A stretch of 64,000 bases of DNA from Novosphingobium pentaromativorans US6-1 (GTDB lineage: Bacteria > Pseudomonadota > Alphaproteobacteria > Sphingomonadales > Sphingomonadaceae). Position numbers and translations under genes: made by a program. The stretch covers positions 806,001 through 870,000 of the forward strand of contig NZ_CP009291.1 in assembly GCF_000767465.1 (NCBI RefSeq). The letters are read 5' to 3'. This document shows positions 1 through 8,659 of this stretch, piece after piece. The notes under the pieces are model-generated. The model made no database searches, was not told the DNA's origin, and saw only the letters and a program-made list of their open reading frames with translations. Numbering within the stretch: the first letter of the stretch is position 1; the number at the start of each line of letters is the position of its first letter.

Positions 1-1
1 G

Positions 2-2047
2 CAGGCGATCCACACCGGCCAGTCGCTCGAACCCTTGACCGAACTGTGGCTCGAATGCGCTGACGTCGACGTCCTGCTCGATCCCGATGCCAAGCCCTGG
101 TCGCGTGCCGCCAAGTTCTGGGCAAGTCCGATCGTCTATTACCTCCTCCACCGCCCCGGCAATGCGGTGAGCGCTTCGGTCGCCCCTGAGACCCGCACCG
201 AAGTGCGCGACAAGCTCTCGCGCCTGATCCGCTCGCGCTGGTTCGAGCCGCCCTTCAGCGGCATCGGCTTCTCGCGCCTCATCAACCGGGCGATGATGGC
301 GATGGCAGAGGCGCCCGAGGGCAAGCCCCTGCTTCCGGCGCGGCACCCGCTCGACCTGTTCGTGACGGCGACCGACTTCAAGGGGCACCTTGAAACCCTG
401 CGGCTCCACTCGCCCGAACTGGTGCTGGAGAGCGAGCATCGCCTGACCATCGATTTTCACGTCAAGTCGCGGGGCAAGGGCGAGGATCTCGCATCGATTC
501 CGGCGCTGGTCCTCGCTGCGCGTTCGACGGCGAGCTTCCCCGGGGCCTTTCCGCCGCTGCAGATTGCGGAAATCGACAAGCTCGTGGGCGAAACCGCCAG
601 CAAGTGGCCCGACCGCGATGCCTTCCTGCGCCGTGTCATGCCGGAACATTTCAGTCGCAAGGACATAGACAGTGTCTCGCTCATCGACGGCTCCGTCCTC
701 GTCAATGCGCCGTTTGCCGATGCCATGACCGTGCTGCGCGACCGCCCTGCCGCGCGGGAAGTCGACCGGCGCTTCGTCTATATCGATCCGACCCCCGATC
801 ACATTGGCCCCAGAATGCGGCGCGACACCAGAATACCCGGCTTCTTCCCGGTGATCTTCGGTTCGCTATCATCGATCCCGCGCGAGCAGCCGATCCGCGA
901 CAACCTCGAGGCACTCGATCGCGATTCGCGCGAGATGCGCACGATGCGCGACATCGTGCTGGCCCTGCGCCCCGAGATCGAAGAGACCGTCGACAAACTG
1001 TTCGGGCGCACCCTGTTCCTCGACCGCCCCACTCCCAAGCGGCTTGCGGCATGGCGTAACAAGGCGCAGGAGGCCGCATTCCAGCAGGCCGGCTTTGCCT
1101 ATCACGGGTACGCCCAGGTCAAGTTCAGCGGCATTCTGGCGATGCTCGGCCGCATGGTCGATGAAGGCGTTCCGGAACAGGAGCTGTCCTCGACCGAGCC
1201 GATAGTACAACGGTTAATCGGCTATCTTGCCGATAACGGCCTCGACCGCATGCAGGCCCTGCGCGAAGGCACGTCTGCACCGATGATCGACTTCTTCCGT
1301 GCACACGACCTGGCTTTCCGGATCCGGCGGCTGCGCTTCCTGGCGCGGCGCGTGACGCAGGACTGGGAGGGCGATCCCAGCGTGACAGAACAGGACCGCG
1401 ACGATGCCCGGGCCGCGATCTACGAGGCCCTTGCGCTCTACATCGAGCGGGAGCCGCTGCACTATCTGGGAGAGGACTTCCCGCCCGCAGCCCGCAATTT
1501 CTTCAACGATCCCGGGGCCGTACTCGATCATATTGCGGCAAGGCGCTCATTGCCCGAGGTCGATGCGCAGGTCGATGAGATGCTCGCCGAAGTACTCGCA
1601 GCGATGCCTCCGACCCTGCGGCGCAGGGTCCTGCTCGCCTACCTGGGCTTCCCGTTCTACGACACGGTCACCCTGCCGCTGCTGCGCGGCGAAGGCCTGA
1701 CCGAATTCGATCCGATCCTGGTCGACAGGATTTCGCCCGAAGATTGCCATGCCATCCGCAAGGGCGGCATGGCCGATACCCTGCGCGGGACAGAGTTCTA
1801 CAACTTCGGCGCCTTTTTCAGCCGTGCCTATCGCGAGAACGACTACCTGTGGGGTCGCCTGCACGGGGCCGAGCGCATGATCGACCTGATCGCCTCCACG
1901 CTGGAGAAGGGACAGGCGATCCCTCAAGGTGAACTGGCTGCCTTCAAGAAGGACGCTTTTCTGGCGATCCTGAACGAAGAGCAGGACCGGCTGCTGGCCG
2001 ATCCTGCTCTGATCAGGACGATCAGGAAGGAAGTCGAGGCGCTTTGA
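2..2047 (+). CDS. Patatin-related lipase/acyl hydrolase, 5' end missing
   Basis: C-terminal 681 codons of a patatin-like protein. The frame is open to the window edge; a TTG at 35 is in frame, but the residues before it (QAIHTGQSLEPL) read as normal protein, so the true start lies outside. The expected GxSxG nucleophile is therefore not visible. The patatin-type stretch STASFPGAFPPL (about residue 175 of the visible part) and the Asp motif LIDGSVLVNAPF (about residue 225) are present. The long alpha-helical C-terminal half resembles the DUF3376 extension of 'patatin-related protein' families. Likely hydrolyses acyl esters or phospholipids; the substrate is unknown. It converges with dnaJ, whose stop is 28 bases away. 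Confidence 0.85.
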   Translation, partial: QAIHTGQSLEPLTELWLECADVDVLLDPDAKPWSRAAKFWASPIVYYLLHRPGNAVSASVAPETRTEVRDKLSRLIRSRWFEPPFSGIGFSRLINRAMMAMAEAPEGKPLLPARHPLDLFVTATDFKGHLETLRLHSPELVLESEHRLTIDFHVKSRGKGEDLASIPALVLAARSTASFPGAFPPLQIAEIDKLVGETASKWPDRDAFLRRVMPEHFSRKDIDSVSLIDGSVLVNAPFADAMTVLRDRPAAREVDRRFVYIDPTPDHIGPRMRRDTRIPGFFPVIFGSLSSIPREQPIRDNLEALDRDSREMRTMRDIVLALRPEIEETVDKLFGRTLFLDRPTPKRLAAWRNKAQEAAFQQAGFAYHGYAQVKFSGILAMLGRMVDEGVPEQELSSTEPIVQRLIGYLADNGLDRMQALREGTSAPMIDFFRAHDLAFRIRRLRFLARRVTQDWEGDPSVTEQDRDDARAAIYEALALYIEREPLHYLGEDFPPAARNFFNDPGAVLDHIAARRSLPEVDAQVDEMLAEVLAAMPPTLRRRVLLAYLGFPFYDTVTLPLLRGEGLTEFDPILVDRISPEDCHAIRKGGMADTLRGTEFYNFGAFFSRAYRENDYLWGRLHGAERMIDLIASTLEKGQAIPQGELAAFKKDAFLAILNEEQDRLLADPALIRTIRKEVEAL

Positions 2048-2074
2048 TCGAGCGCCTGCGGACCTCCGCTTCGC

Positions 2075-3208
2075 CTATTCGGTCAGGTCGCTCCACACGT
2101 CCTTGATCCGGTCGAAGAAGCCTTTCGACTGTGGGCATTCGTCACCGGTCTCGGTTGCCTGCAACTCGCGCAGGAGTTCCTTCTGGCGCGCAGAGAGCTT
2201 GGTCGGCGTTTCGACCGTGATCTCTATCACCAGATCCCCGCGGCCGCGGCCCTGCAGAACAGGCATGCCCGCGCCGCGCTTGCGGAGCTGCTTGCCGGAC
2301 TGGATACCTGCCGGAATATCGAGCGCGATCTTCGCCCCGTCGATTCCCGGGATTTCGATCGATCCGCCCAGCGCAGCTGTGGTGAAGGTGATCGGCACCT
2401 GCGTGAGAAGAGTCGTCCCCTCGCGTTCGAAGACGCGGTGGCGCTTCACATGCAGGAAGATGTAGAGATCGCCCGGAGGCGCTCCGTAAGGCCCGGCCTC
2501 GCCCTTGCCCGATAGTCGGATCCTCGTGCCGGAATCGACGCCGGCGGGAATTTCCACTTCCAGCGTCTGCGGCATGTCGACGCGCCCCTCGCCGCGGCAG
2601 GCACGGCAGGGAGACTCGATCACCTCGCCGCGACCGTGACAGGTCGGACAGGTGCGTTCGACGACGAAGAAGCCCTGCTGCGCGCGCACCTTGCCGTGAC
2701 CGGCGCACATGTTGCAGGTGCGCTTGCCGGTGCCCGGTTCGGCGCCCGAGCCACTGCAAGGCTCGCACGATTGCGAGACTTCGATGGTGATTTCGCTCTG
2801 CTTGCCGTGGAACGCCTCTTCAAGGCTCACTTCCATGTCATAGCGCAAATCGGCGCCGCGACGGGCCTGCTGACGGGCACCGCCACCGAAGGCGCTGCCA
2901 AAAATCGATTCGAAGATATCGCCGATATCGCCGAACTCGGCGCCCATTCCGCCGCCGCCGCCACCGCCCATGCCCTGCTGGAACGCGGCGTGACCATAGC
3001 GGTCGTAAGCGGCGCGCTTCTGCGGGTCCTTGAGACAGTCGTAAGCCTGACTGATGGCCTTGAAGCGGGATTCGGCTTCGGCATCCCCCGGGTTCTTGTC
3101 CGGGTGATATCGCATGGCGAGGCGACGGTAGGCCGACTTGATGGACTTGTCGTCGGCAGTCCGCTCGACCTCGAGCAGTTCGTAGTAGTCTATTTCGGTA
3201 GCTGACAC
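2075..3208 (-). CDS. dnaJ: Chaperone DnaJ (Hsp40)
   Basis: Co-chaperone that delivers unfolded clients to DnaK and stimulates its ATPase. 377 aa with the full type I layout: J domain with HPD at residues 35-37, a Gly-rich linker ([11 protein letters not shown]), four zinc-finger CxxCxGxG-type repeats ([32 protein letters not shown]) and a C-terminal substrate-binding domain. The GTG at 3208 is chosen because the conserved N-terminus ([11 protein letters not shown]) begins there. The earlier GTG at 3256 lies inside an intergenic hairpin and would add residues foreign to the family. It follows dnaK on the same strand after 78 bases. Confidence 0.97.
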   Translation of the reverse strand: MSATEIDYYELLEVERTADDKSIKSAYRRLAMRYHPDKNPGDAEAESRFKAISQAYDCLKDPQKRAAYDRYGHAAFQQGMGGGGGGGMGAEFGDIGDIFESIFGSAFGGGARQQARRGADLRYDMEVSLEEAFHGKQSEITIEVSQSCEPCSGSGAEPGTGKRTCNMCAGHGKVRAQQGFFVVERTCPTCHGRGEVIESPCRACRGEGRVDMPQTLEVEIPAGVDSGTRIRLSGKGEAGPYGAPPGDLYIFLHVKRHRVFEREGTTLLTQVPITFTTAALGGSIEIPGIDGAKIALDIPAGIQSGKQLRKRGAGMPVLQGRGRGDLVIEITVETPTKLSARQKELLRELQATETGDECPQSKGFFDRIKDVWSDLTE

Positions 3209-3232
3209 GTATCTAACCCCCGCAGATAACCC

Positions 3233-3267
3233 GGGCGTCACCGGCGCGCATTGCACCGGTGACGCCC
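3233..3267 (-). other. Hairpin in the dnaK-dnaJ intergenic gap
   Basis: Perfect 12-bp inverted repeat (GGGCGTCACCGG / CCGGTGACGCCC) with an 11-base loop, between the dnaK stop and the dnaJ start. No T-run follows it on the minus strand, so it is not a classic terminator. It could be an mRNA processing or stability element, or a partial attenuator setting the DnaK:DnaJ ratio; the role is inference. Confidence 0.55.
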
Positions 3268-3286
3268 ACGGTTTTCATCAGGACGT

Positions 3287-5194
3287 TCAGCCCTTGTTTT
3301 CGTCGACTTCCGAGAACTCGGCGTCGACCACGTCCTCGTCACCCGAAGGCGCGGCCTCCGGCGAGGCAGCAGCGGACTGCTCCTTCTCGTAGATCGCCTG
3401 ACCCATCTTCATGGCGACTTCGGTCAGCGCCTGGGCCTTGGCCGTGATCTCGGCGGTGTCGCCGCTTTCGAGAGCCGTCTTGGCTTCGGCGATGGCGGTC
3501 TCGACTTCCGACTTCAGGCCGGCGTCGATCTTGTCACCGTTTTCGGCAAGCTGCTGCTCGGTCGCGTGGACGAGGCTGTCCGCGTTGTTCTTGGCTTCCG
3601 CCGATTCACGACGCTTCTTGTCCTCTTCGGCGAACTTCTCGGCATCCTTGACCATCTGGTCGATGTCGGCGTCGGACAGACCGCCCGAAGCCTGGATGCG
3701 GATCTGCTGTTCCTTGCCGGTGCCCTTGTCCTTGGCGGACACGTTGACGATGCCGTTCGCGTCGATGTCGAAAGTGACTTCGATCTGCGGCACGCCCCGG
3801 CGAGCCGGCGGGATGCCGACGAGGTCGAACTGGCCGAGGAGCTTGTTGTCCTGCGCCATTTCGCGTTCGCCCTGGAACACGCGGATCGTCACCGCCTGCT
3901 GGTTGTCCTCGGCAGTCGAGTAGACCTGGCTCTTCTTCGTCGGGATCGTCGTGTTGCGGTCGATCATCTTGGTCATGATGCCGCCCAGCGTCTCGATGCC
4001 CAGCGAAAGCGGGGTCACGTCGAGCAGCAGCACGTCCTTGACGTCGCCCTGGAGGACGCCGGCCTGGATCGCCGCGCCCATGGCGACGACTTCGTCCGGG
4101 TTCACGCCGGTGTGCGGTTCCTTGCCGAAGAATTCCTTCACGACTTCGCGTACCTTGGGCATGCGGGTCATGCCGCCCACGAGCACGACGTCATCGACTT
4201 CCGCAGCCGAGATGCCGGCATCGGCCAGCGCCTTGCGGCACGGCTCGATGGTGCGCTTGATGAGGTCGGCGACCATCTTCTCGAGGTCGGCGCGGGTAAC
4301 CGTTTCGACCAGGTGAAGCGGGGTCGTCGCGCCGCCTTCCATGCGCGCGGTGATGAAGGGCAGGTTGATCTCGGTCGTCGCAGCCGACGACAGCTCGATC
4401 TTCGCCTTTTCGGCCGCTTCCTTCAGGCGCTGCAGAGCGAGCTTGTCGGTCCGCAGGTCCATGTTTTCCTTGGCCTTGAACTTGTCGGCCAGCCATTCGA
4501 CGAGCTTGGTGTCGAAATCTTCACCGCCCAGGAACGTGTCGCCGTTGGTCGACTTCACCTCGAACACGCCGTCGCCGATCTCGAGGATCGAGACGTCGAA
4601 GGTGCCGCCGCCAAGGTCGTAGACCGCGATGGTCTTGCCGTCCTGCTTGTCGAGGCCATAGGCGAGCGCGGCCGCGGTCGGCTCGTTGATGATGCGCAGC
4701 ACTTCGAGACCCGCAATCTGGCCGGCATCCTTGGTCGCCTGGCGCTGCGCGTCGTTGAAGTATGCGGGCACGGTGATGACGGCCTGCGTGACGGTCTCGC
4801 CCAGATAGCTCTCGGCGGTTTCCTTCATCTTCTGCAGGGTGAAGGCCGAGATCTGCGACGGGCTGTAGTCCTCGCCGCCAGCCTGGACCCACGCGTCACC
4901 GTTCTTGCCCTTGACGATGTGGTACGGAACCAGCTCGGTGTCCTTCTTGGTCACCGGATCGTCGAAGCGGCGGCCGATGAGGCGCTTCACTGCGAAAATC
5001 GTGTTGTCACCGTTCGTGACAGCCTGGCGCTTGGCCGGCTGACCGATCAGGCGTTCGCCGTCCTTGGTGAAGGCGACGATCGAAGGCGTCGTGCGCGCAC
5101 CTTCGGAGTTTTCAATGACCTTGGGCTTGCCACCGTCCATGACGGCGACACAGCTGTTGGTGGTGCCAAGGTCGATACCAATTACTTTTCCCAT
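3287..5194 (-). CDS. dnaK: Chaperone DnaK (Hsp70)
   Basis: ATP-dependent cytosolic Hsp70. 635 aa, the usual length, with the actin-like ATPase domain starting at [10 protein letters not shown], the phosphate-2 signature [10 protein letters not shown], a substrate-binding domain and an acidic disordered tail ([15 protein letters not shown]). ATG 5194 ([10 protein letters not shown]) is preferred over ATG 5203 because the AGGA ribosome site sits 9 bases before it and directly abuts the earlier ATG. Expressed from an RpoH-type promoter about 105 bases upstream and followed by dnaJ. The usual partner grpE is about 1.7 kb away, behind three unrelated genes. Confidence 0.98.
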   Translation of the reverse strand: MGKVIGIDLGTTNSCVAVMDGGKPKVIENSEGARTTPSIVAFTKDGERLIGQPAKRQAVTNGDNTIFAVKRLIGRRFDDPVTKKDTELVPYHIVKGKNGDAWVQAGGEDYSPSQISAFTLQKMKETAESYLGETVTQAVITVPAYFNDAQRQATKDAGQIAGLEVLRIINEPTAAALAYGLDKQDGKTIAVYDLGGGTFDVSILEIGDGVFEVKSTNGDTFLGGEDFDTKLVEWLADKFKAKENMDLRTDKLALQRLKEAAEKAKIELSSAATTEINLPFITARMEGGATTPLHLVETVTRADLEKMVADLIKRTIEPCRKALADAGISAAEVDDVVLVGGMTRMPKVREVVKEFFGKEPHTGVNPDEVVAMGAAIQAGVLQGDVKDVLLLDVTPLSLGIETLGGIMTKMIDRNTTIPTKKSQVYSTAEDNQQAVTIRVFQGEREMAQDNKLLGQFDLVGIPPARRGVPQIEVTFDIDANGIVNVSAKDKGTGKEQQIRIQASGGLSDADIDQMVKDAEKFAEEDKKRRESAEAKNNADSLVHATEQQLAENGDKIDAGLKSEVETAIAEAKTALESGDTAEITAKAQALTEVAMKMGQAIYEKEQSAAASPEAAPSGDEDVVDAEFSEVDENKG

Positions 5195-5299
5195 TATCCC
5201 CATTCCTCACGTCAGTGGATGACACCGCACGGATCGCCTCCCTGACTAGAGGCAAGGCGGCTTGCGCGGCTCGATGACGTTCAATGTCGTCGGGGGGCG

Positions 5300-5327
5300 A
5301 TATAGGAGCGGTTTTTCTTGGAACAAG
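5300..5327 (-). promoter_or_regulatory. RpoH (sigma-32) type heat-shock promoter of dnaK
   Basis: On the minus strand: CTTG, then exactly 17 bases, then CCTATAT, followed by CG. This matches the alphaproteobacterial heat-shock consensus CTTG-N17/18-CYTATNT. It lies about 106 bases upstream of the dnaK ATG. No CIRCE inverted repeat (TTAGCACTC-type) is visible here, which points to RpoH rather than HrcA control of dnaK. Confidence 0.8.
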
Positions 5328-5380
5328 ACCGCCACAATGGCATTACCCCCGCTAATTTTTCGAGGGTTTCCAGGAAGGAT

Positions 5381-5968
5381 GTGTCTCAGGTGAAAATCTT
5401 TCGTTCCGTGGCAGTTGCTTCGGCGCTGGCCGTGGCCGCATCGCTGGCGGGATGCCAGCAGTCCGAAGCCCCTGCCGGCAATGCGACCGAAACCGCCGAT
5501 TCAGGCAATCCGGACGCGAAGCCGGGCATTTCCGGCAGCGACGGCCGCATGATCCTGCCGGTCGTTGCAGATCGCCCGGGCGCAGTCTACTTCAGTATCC
5601 GCAACGAAGGACCGCAGCCGGCTACCCTGGTCGGCGTCCATGTCGCGGGAGCGGGAAAAGTGCAGATGCACAAGACCGAAGGCGGCAAGATGTCTTCGGT
5701 GGACTCGCTCGAGATCGCGCCCGGCGGCGTGCTGGATTTCGCTCCCGGCGGGTATCACGTCATGGCCTTCGACATCGACGATACGCTCAAGACCGGTGAG
5801 AGCACCGAGCTGACGCTGACTTTCGCCGACGGGGACAAGCTGTCGATGCCGCTGCAAATCGAGACTATGGGCGGCGGCATGCAAAGCGGCATGACCGGCG
5901 GCATGGACCATTCCGGAATGGAGGGCGGCTCCATGCAGGACGGCGACATGGCGGGAATGCACCACTGA
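5381..5968 (+). CDS. Periplasmic copper chaperone PCu(A)C, lipoprotein
   Basis: DUF461/PCu(A)C protein that binds Cu(I) outside the inner membrane and hands it to cytochrome oxidase assembly. 195 aa from GTG 5381, which has GGAAGG just upstream; GTG 5390 is an alternative. The N-terminus is a lipoprotein signal with lipobox SLAGC. The copper motif H(M)x10Mx21HxM is visible as MHKTEGGKM followed downstream by HVM. The C-terminal ~35 residues are rich in Met, His and Gly (GMDHSGM and similar), resembling metal-binding tails of copper-resistance proteins. It is divergent from dnaK and is followed directly by the HExxH protein. Confidence 0.9.
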   Translation: MSQVKIFRSVAVASALAVAASLAGCQQSEAPAGNATETADSGNPDAKPGISGSDGRMILPVVADRPGAVYFSIRNEGPQPATLVGVHVAGAGKVQMHKTEGGKMSSVDSLEIAPGGVLDFAPGGYHVMAFDIDDTLKTGESTELTLTFADGDKLSMPLQIETMGGGMQSGMTGGMDHSGMEGGSMQDGDMAGMHH

Positions 5969-6078
5969 TCGACCTTGCCGAAGCCGGTCCTTGCGCGCCG
6001 GGCGGCGAACGCCGCCTGACGCCGGGCGAGATTGCCCTCGCAGGATCGGTCTTCGGCGACGCCATCGACCTTGCGGCG

Positions 6079-6471
6079 GTGAAGATCCGGCGTCGACGCT
6101 GGTTCCCCCTTCAGCCGGTCGACACGGTGATGGCCCCTTGCGGACACATCCATTTCCACCCGCGCTCGACGCTATACCTCGCAGATTTCTCCTGCGCGTC
6201 GACGACGCTGCAGGGCCTCTTCATTCACGAGATGACGCACGTGTGGCAGGCGCAGCGCCAAGGGCGCTGGTACCTGCCGCTCATGCGCCATCCGCTTTGC
6301 CGCTATGACTATGCGCTGAGACCGGGCTGGAGGCTCGATCGTTACGGCATCGAACAGCAGGCCGAAATCGTCCGGCATGTCTTCCTGCTGCGCCGGGGAC
6401 ACGCCGTTCCGGGAGCGCCCCCACTGGAGTCCTACACTGGGATTCTGCCGTTCGACGGCACACCGGCATAG
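6079..6471 (+). CDS. Small HExxH protein ('vgr-related' family), start uncertain
   Basis: 130 aa from the first standard start (GTG 6079), with HEMTHVWQ, a zinc-metallopeptidase-like HExxH motif, about residue 50. This resembles short proteins labelled 'vgr-related' in sphingomonads; no activity is established. The frame is protein-like upstream of 6079 too (residues reading RRLTPGEIALAGSVFGDAID), as expected for the family N-terminus. It reaches a CTG at 5965 that overlaps the TGA of the copper chaperone, with no ATG, GTG or TTG available. Either a rare CTG start coupled to the upstream stop is used, or an indel has removed the start. Confidence 0.6.
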   Translation: MKIRRRRWFPLQPVDTVMAPCGHIHFHPRSTLYLADFSCASTTLQGLFIHEMTHVWQAQRQGRWYLPLMRHPLCRYDYALRPGWRLDRYGIEQQAEIVRHVFLLRRGHAVPGAPPLESYTGILPFDGTPA

Positions 6472-6481
6472 AAACCGGCAA

Positions 6482-6514
6482 GAAAAAAGGGCGCAAGATC
6501 GGCTCTTGCACCCT
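6482..6514 (-). terminator. Rho-independent terminator after the glycine-zipper lipoprotein gene
   Basis: Minus-strand hairpin of 11 bp (AGGGTGCAAGA paired to TCTTGCGCCCT, one G-U) with a 5-base loop, followed by TTTTTT. It lies 28 bases after the stop of the gene at 6542-6799. Confidence 0.85.
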
Positions 6515-6541
6515 TGTTTCCGGTAATCCTATGCCGTGGGA

Positions 6542-6799
6542 TCAGCAGTCGCGGTCCCAGTAGCGACGGCCATCGCGGTCATAGCGATAGCAACCCTTGT
6601 CCTTGTCGACCTGCGAGCCGACCGCCGCGCCCGCGGCCGCGCCGATCGCAGCGCCGGTCCCGACGTCACCCCCAGTCACGGCGCCGACACCGGCCCCGAG
6701 AGCTGCACCGCCGAGCGCACCTTCGCCGGCATAGTTGCTGGCACAGCCAGCGAGGCCAAGAGCCCCGGCAGCAATAACGGGGAGGATGAACTTGCGCAT
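6542..6799 (-). CDS. Glycine-zipper outer-membrane lipoprotein
   Basis: 85-aa lipoprotein with signal sequence and lipobox GLAGC (Cys at residue 19). A Gly/Ala-rich glycine-zipper segment follows (GALGGAALGAGVGAVTGG, then AAIGAAAGAAVGSQVD), ending in a short polar tail with aromatic residues (YRYDRDGRRYWDRDC). Glycine-zipper 2TM proteins of this kind (SlyB/OmpA-like family) insert in or tether to the outer membrane. Monocistronic: it has its own strong terminator just downstream. Function beyond envelope association is not known. Confidence 0.85.
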   Translation of the reverse strand: MRKFILPVIAAGALGLAGCASNYAGEGALGGAALGAGVGAVTGGDVGTGAAIGAAAGAAVGSQVDKDKGCYRYDRDGRRYWDRDC

Positions 6800-6880
6800 G
6801 GAACGTCTCCGAAAATCAGCGTGGGTCTATCTGATCAACGGAGGGGAAGCCCCTTGGTTCCTGATTTGTGCCACGGACTG

Positions 6881-6921
6881 TCGCCGCCCTGCCCCCGGTT
6901 ATCCCCATGGCAGGGCGGCGA
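6881..6921 (-). terminator. Hairpin downstream of grpE
   Basis: 13-bp perfect inverted repeat (TCGCCGCCCTGCC / GGCAGGGCGGCGA) with a 15-base loop, 9 bases after the grpE stop. There is no T-run, so it is at best a weak terminator or a 3'-end stabilising stem. Confidence 0.4.
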
Positions 6922-6929
6922 AACGCGTA

Positions 6930-7517
6930 TCAGTCGGGCTTCTTGGCCACTGCGACCATGGCCGGACGCAGCAGGCGGTCCTTGATCATGTAACCGGCCT
7001 GCAGTTCCTGCACGACCGTTCCCGGCTCCGCATCGGCGGACGGCACTTCGATCATGGCCTGGTGCTGGTTGGGATCGAGCGGCATGCCCATGGCTGCAAT
7101 GCGGGTGATGCCATGGGTACCGAAGACCTTCTCGATCTCGCGGCTGGTGGCCTCGATACCGGCGATGAAGGTCTTTACCTTCTCGTCCTCGCGCAGATCG
7201 GCGGGAATCGCCGACAGCGCACGGGAAAGGTTGTCGGCTACCGAGAGAATGTCGCGAGCGAAACCGGTCGCAGCATAATTGCGGGTATCGGCAATGTCCT
7301 TTTCAAGCCGGCGGCGCACGTTCTGCGTCTCGGCGCGGGCGTAAAGCACGTCCTGCTTGGCGACTTCGAGCTCTTCGCGCAGCTTCGCGAGCTCGTCTTC
7401 GGCGACGTCGTTGTCTGCGCCCTTGTCTACCATATGTTCCGGCACACCCTTCAGTTCTTCGGCCACCGCGGGATCTGCAGCCTGATCCTGTGACGGCTGA
7501 GTCTTGTCTTCAGTCAT
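6930..7517 (-). CDS. grpE: Nucleotide exchange factor GrpE
   Basis: Exchanges ADP on DnaK. 195 aa with an acidic disordered N-terminus, a long coiled coil (about residues 40-100, ELAKLREELEVAKQDVLYARAETQNVR) and the C-terminal beta domain ending ...RLLRPAMVAVAKK. ATG 7517 (MTEDKTQ) is chosen; earlier in-frame codons would overlap hrcA and give non-GrpE sequence. It lies 16 bases after hrcA and is presumably co-transcribed from the heat-shock promoter upstream of hrcA. Confidence 0.97.
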   Translation of the reverse strand: MTEDKTQPSQDQAADPAVAEELKGVPEHMVDKGADNDVAEDELAKLREELEVAKQDVLYARAETQNVRRRLEKDIADTRNYAATGFARDILSVADNLSRALSAIPADLREDEKVKTFIAGIEATSREIEKVFGTHGITRIAAMGMPLDPNQHQAMIEVPSADAEPGTVVQELQAGYMIKDRLLRPAMVAVAKKPD

Positions 7518-7533
7518 TATTCTAAGGTTCCAG

Positions 7534-8577
7534 CTATCCGATGAGCTTGCCCAGGCTCTGGGCGGTGAAGTCCACCATGGGGACGACTCGTGCATAATTC
7601 AACCGCGTCGGGCCGATAACCCCCACAACTCCGACAACGCGGCCATCCCGGTCGCGATAGGGCGATGCGATCACCGAAGACCCGGAAAGCGCGAAAAGCC
7701 GGTTTTCCGAGCCGATGAAAATGCGCGTCGATTCAGCCTCTCGCGCCATTTCGAGAAGATCGGCAACCGACTGCTTGTTTTCAAGGTCGTCGAGCAGCGA
7801 ACGCACCCGTTCGAGATCCGACAAAGCGCCCTCATCGAGCAGGTTCGCCTGGCCTCGCACGATCAGCACCGGCCGCTGCATCACGTCTTCGCTCCACACG
7901 GCAAGGCCGCGTTCGACCAGATCGCGGCTTGCCGCATCGAGAGCCGACTGGCCCGAGGCGATCTCGGAGCGCATCAACCGCACCGCCTCGCCCAGCGTCC
8001 GGCCTGTCAGCCGGGCCGAGATATAGTTCGACGCTTCCTCCAGCGCGCCCATGGGCAGCGAGGCCGGCAGATCGACGATGCGATTCTCGACCGCGCCGTC
8101 ATCGCCGACCAGAACGGCAAGCGCCCTTCCCGGCGCGAGCGGGACGAGTTGCAGGTGCTGGAGGCGCGGCTCGCGCTTGGGCACCATGACCACCCCGGCG
8201 CTCGACGTCAGGCTGGACAGCATCGTGCTGGCCGCCTCGAGCGCGGCTTCGATGGGCCCCGGCTGCGAGATCCGCCGTTCGATGACCGCGCGTTCCTCTG
8301 CCGTGGATTCAGCCACCTGCATGATCCCGTCGACGAAGAGGCGCAGGCCCGCCTCGGTCGGCAACCGCCCCGCGCTCGTATGCGGCGCGGCCAGCAGGCC
8401 CAGCGATTCGAGATCGGCCAGAACCGAGCGAATCGAGGCCGATGACAGGTTCACGCCCGTATTGCCGGACAGGGCCTTGGACCCCACCGGAGTACCGGTC
8501 GCGATGTAACCTTCGACGACAAGGCGGAAGATCTCGCGCGCCCTCGTGGTCAATTCGGTGATGGGTGGTGTCGTCAT
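7534..8577 (-). CDS. hrcA: Heat-inducible transcription repressor HrcA
   Basis: Represses CIRCE-controlled chaperone genes, typically groESL. 347 aa with an N-terminal winged helix (ELTTRAREIFRLVVEGYIATG, then SSASIRSVLADLESLG) and the GAF-like central domain. Two starts are possible: ATG 8595 and ATG 8577. I choose 8577 because a heat-shock promoter (8586-8613) overlaps 8595 and would initiate transcription within a few bases of 8577, giving a leaderless or near-leaderless message. No CIRCE element is seen in this window, so its targets lie elsewhere. Confidence 0.93.
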   Translation of the reverse strand: MTTPPITELTTRAREIFRLVVEGYIATGTPVGSKALSGNTGVNLSSASIRSVLADLESLGLLAAPHTSAGRLPTEAGLRLFVDGIMQVAESTAEERAVIERRISQPGPIEAALEAASTMLSSLTSSAGVVMVPKREPRLQHLQLVPLAPGRALAVLVGDDGAVENRIVDLPASLPMGALEEASNYISARLTGRTLGEAVRLMRSEIASGQSALDAASRDLVERGLAVWSEDVMQRPVLIVRGQANLLDEGALSDLERVRSLLDDLENKQSVADLLEMAREAESTRIFIGSENRLFALSGSSVIASPYRDRDGRVVGVVGVIGPTRLNYARVVPMVDFTAQSLGKLIG

Positions 8578-8585
8578 GCGCTGCA

Positions 8586-8613
8586 ATTTAGGCATTGGGC
8601 TTGCAGCCTCAAG
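8586..8613 (-). promoter_or_regulatory. RpoH-like promoter of hrcA-grpE
   Basis: Minus strand CTTG, 17 bases, CCTAAAT. The architecture and spacing are the same as the dnaK promoter in this window, with one departure from CYTATNT. The -10 ends 9 bases before the ATG at 8577. Confidence 0.6.
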
Positions 8614-8659
8614 CTTAATACGCCTAGGGCCGCTGCAATCTTAGCTACGAGGACAGTAC

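Noticed and set aside
3209..3256. Upstream GTG start for dnaJ
   Set aside because: It lies in the intergenic hairpin and would add residues not found in DnaJ proteins.
3566..5245. 559-aa plus-strand frame over dnaK
   Set aside because: Shadow of dnaK.
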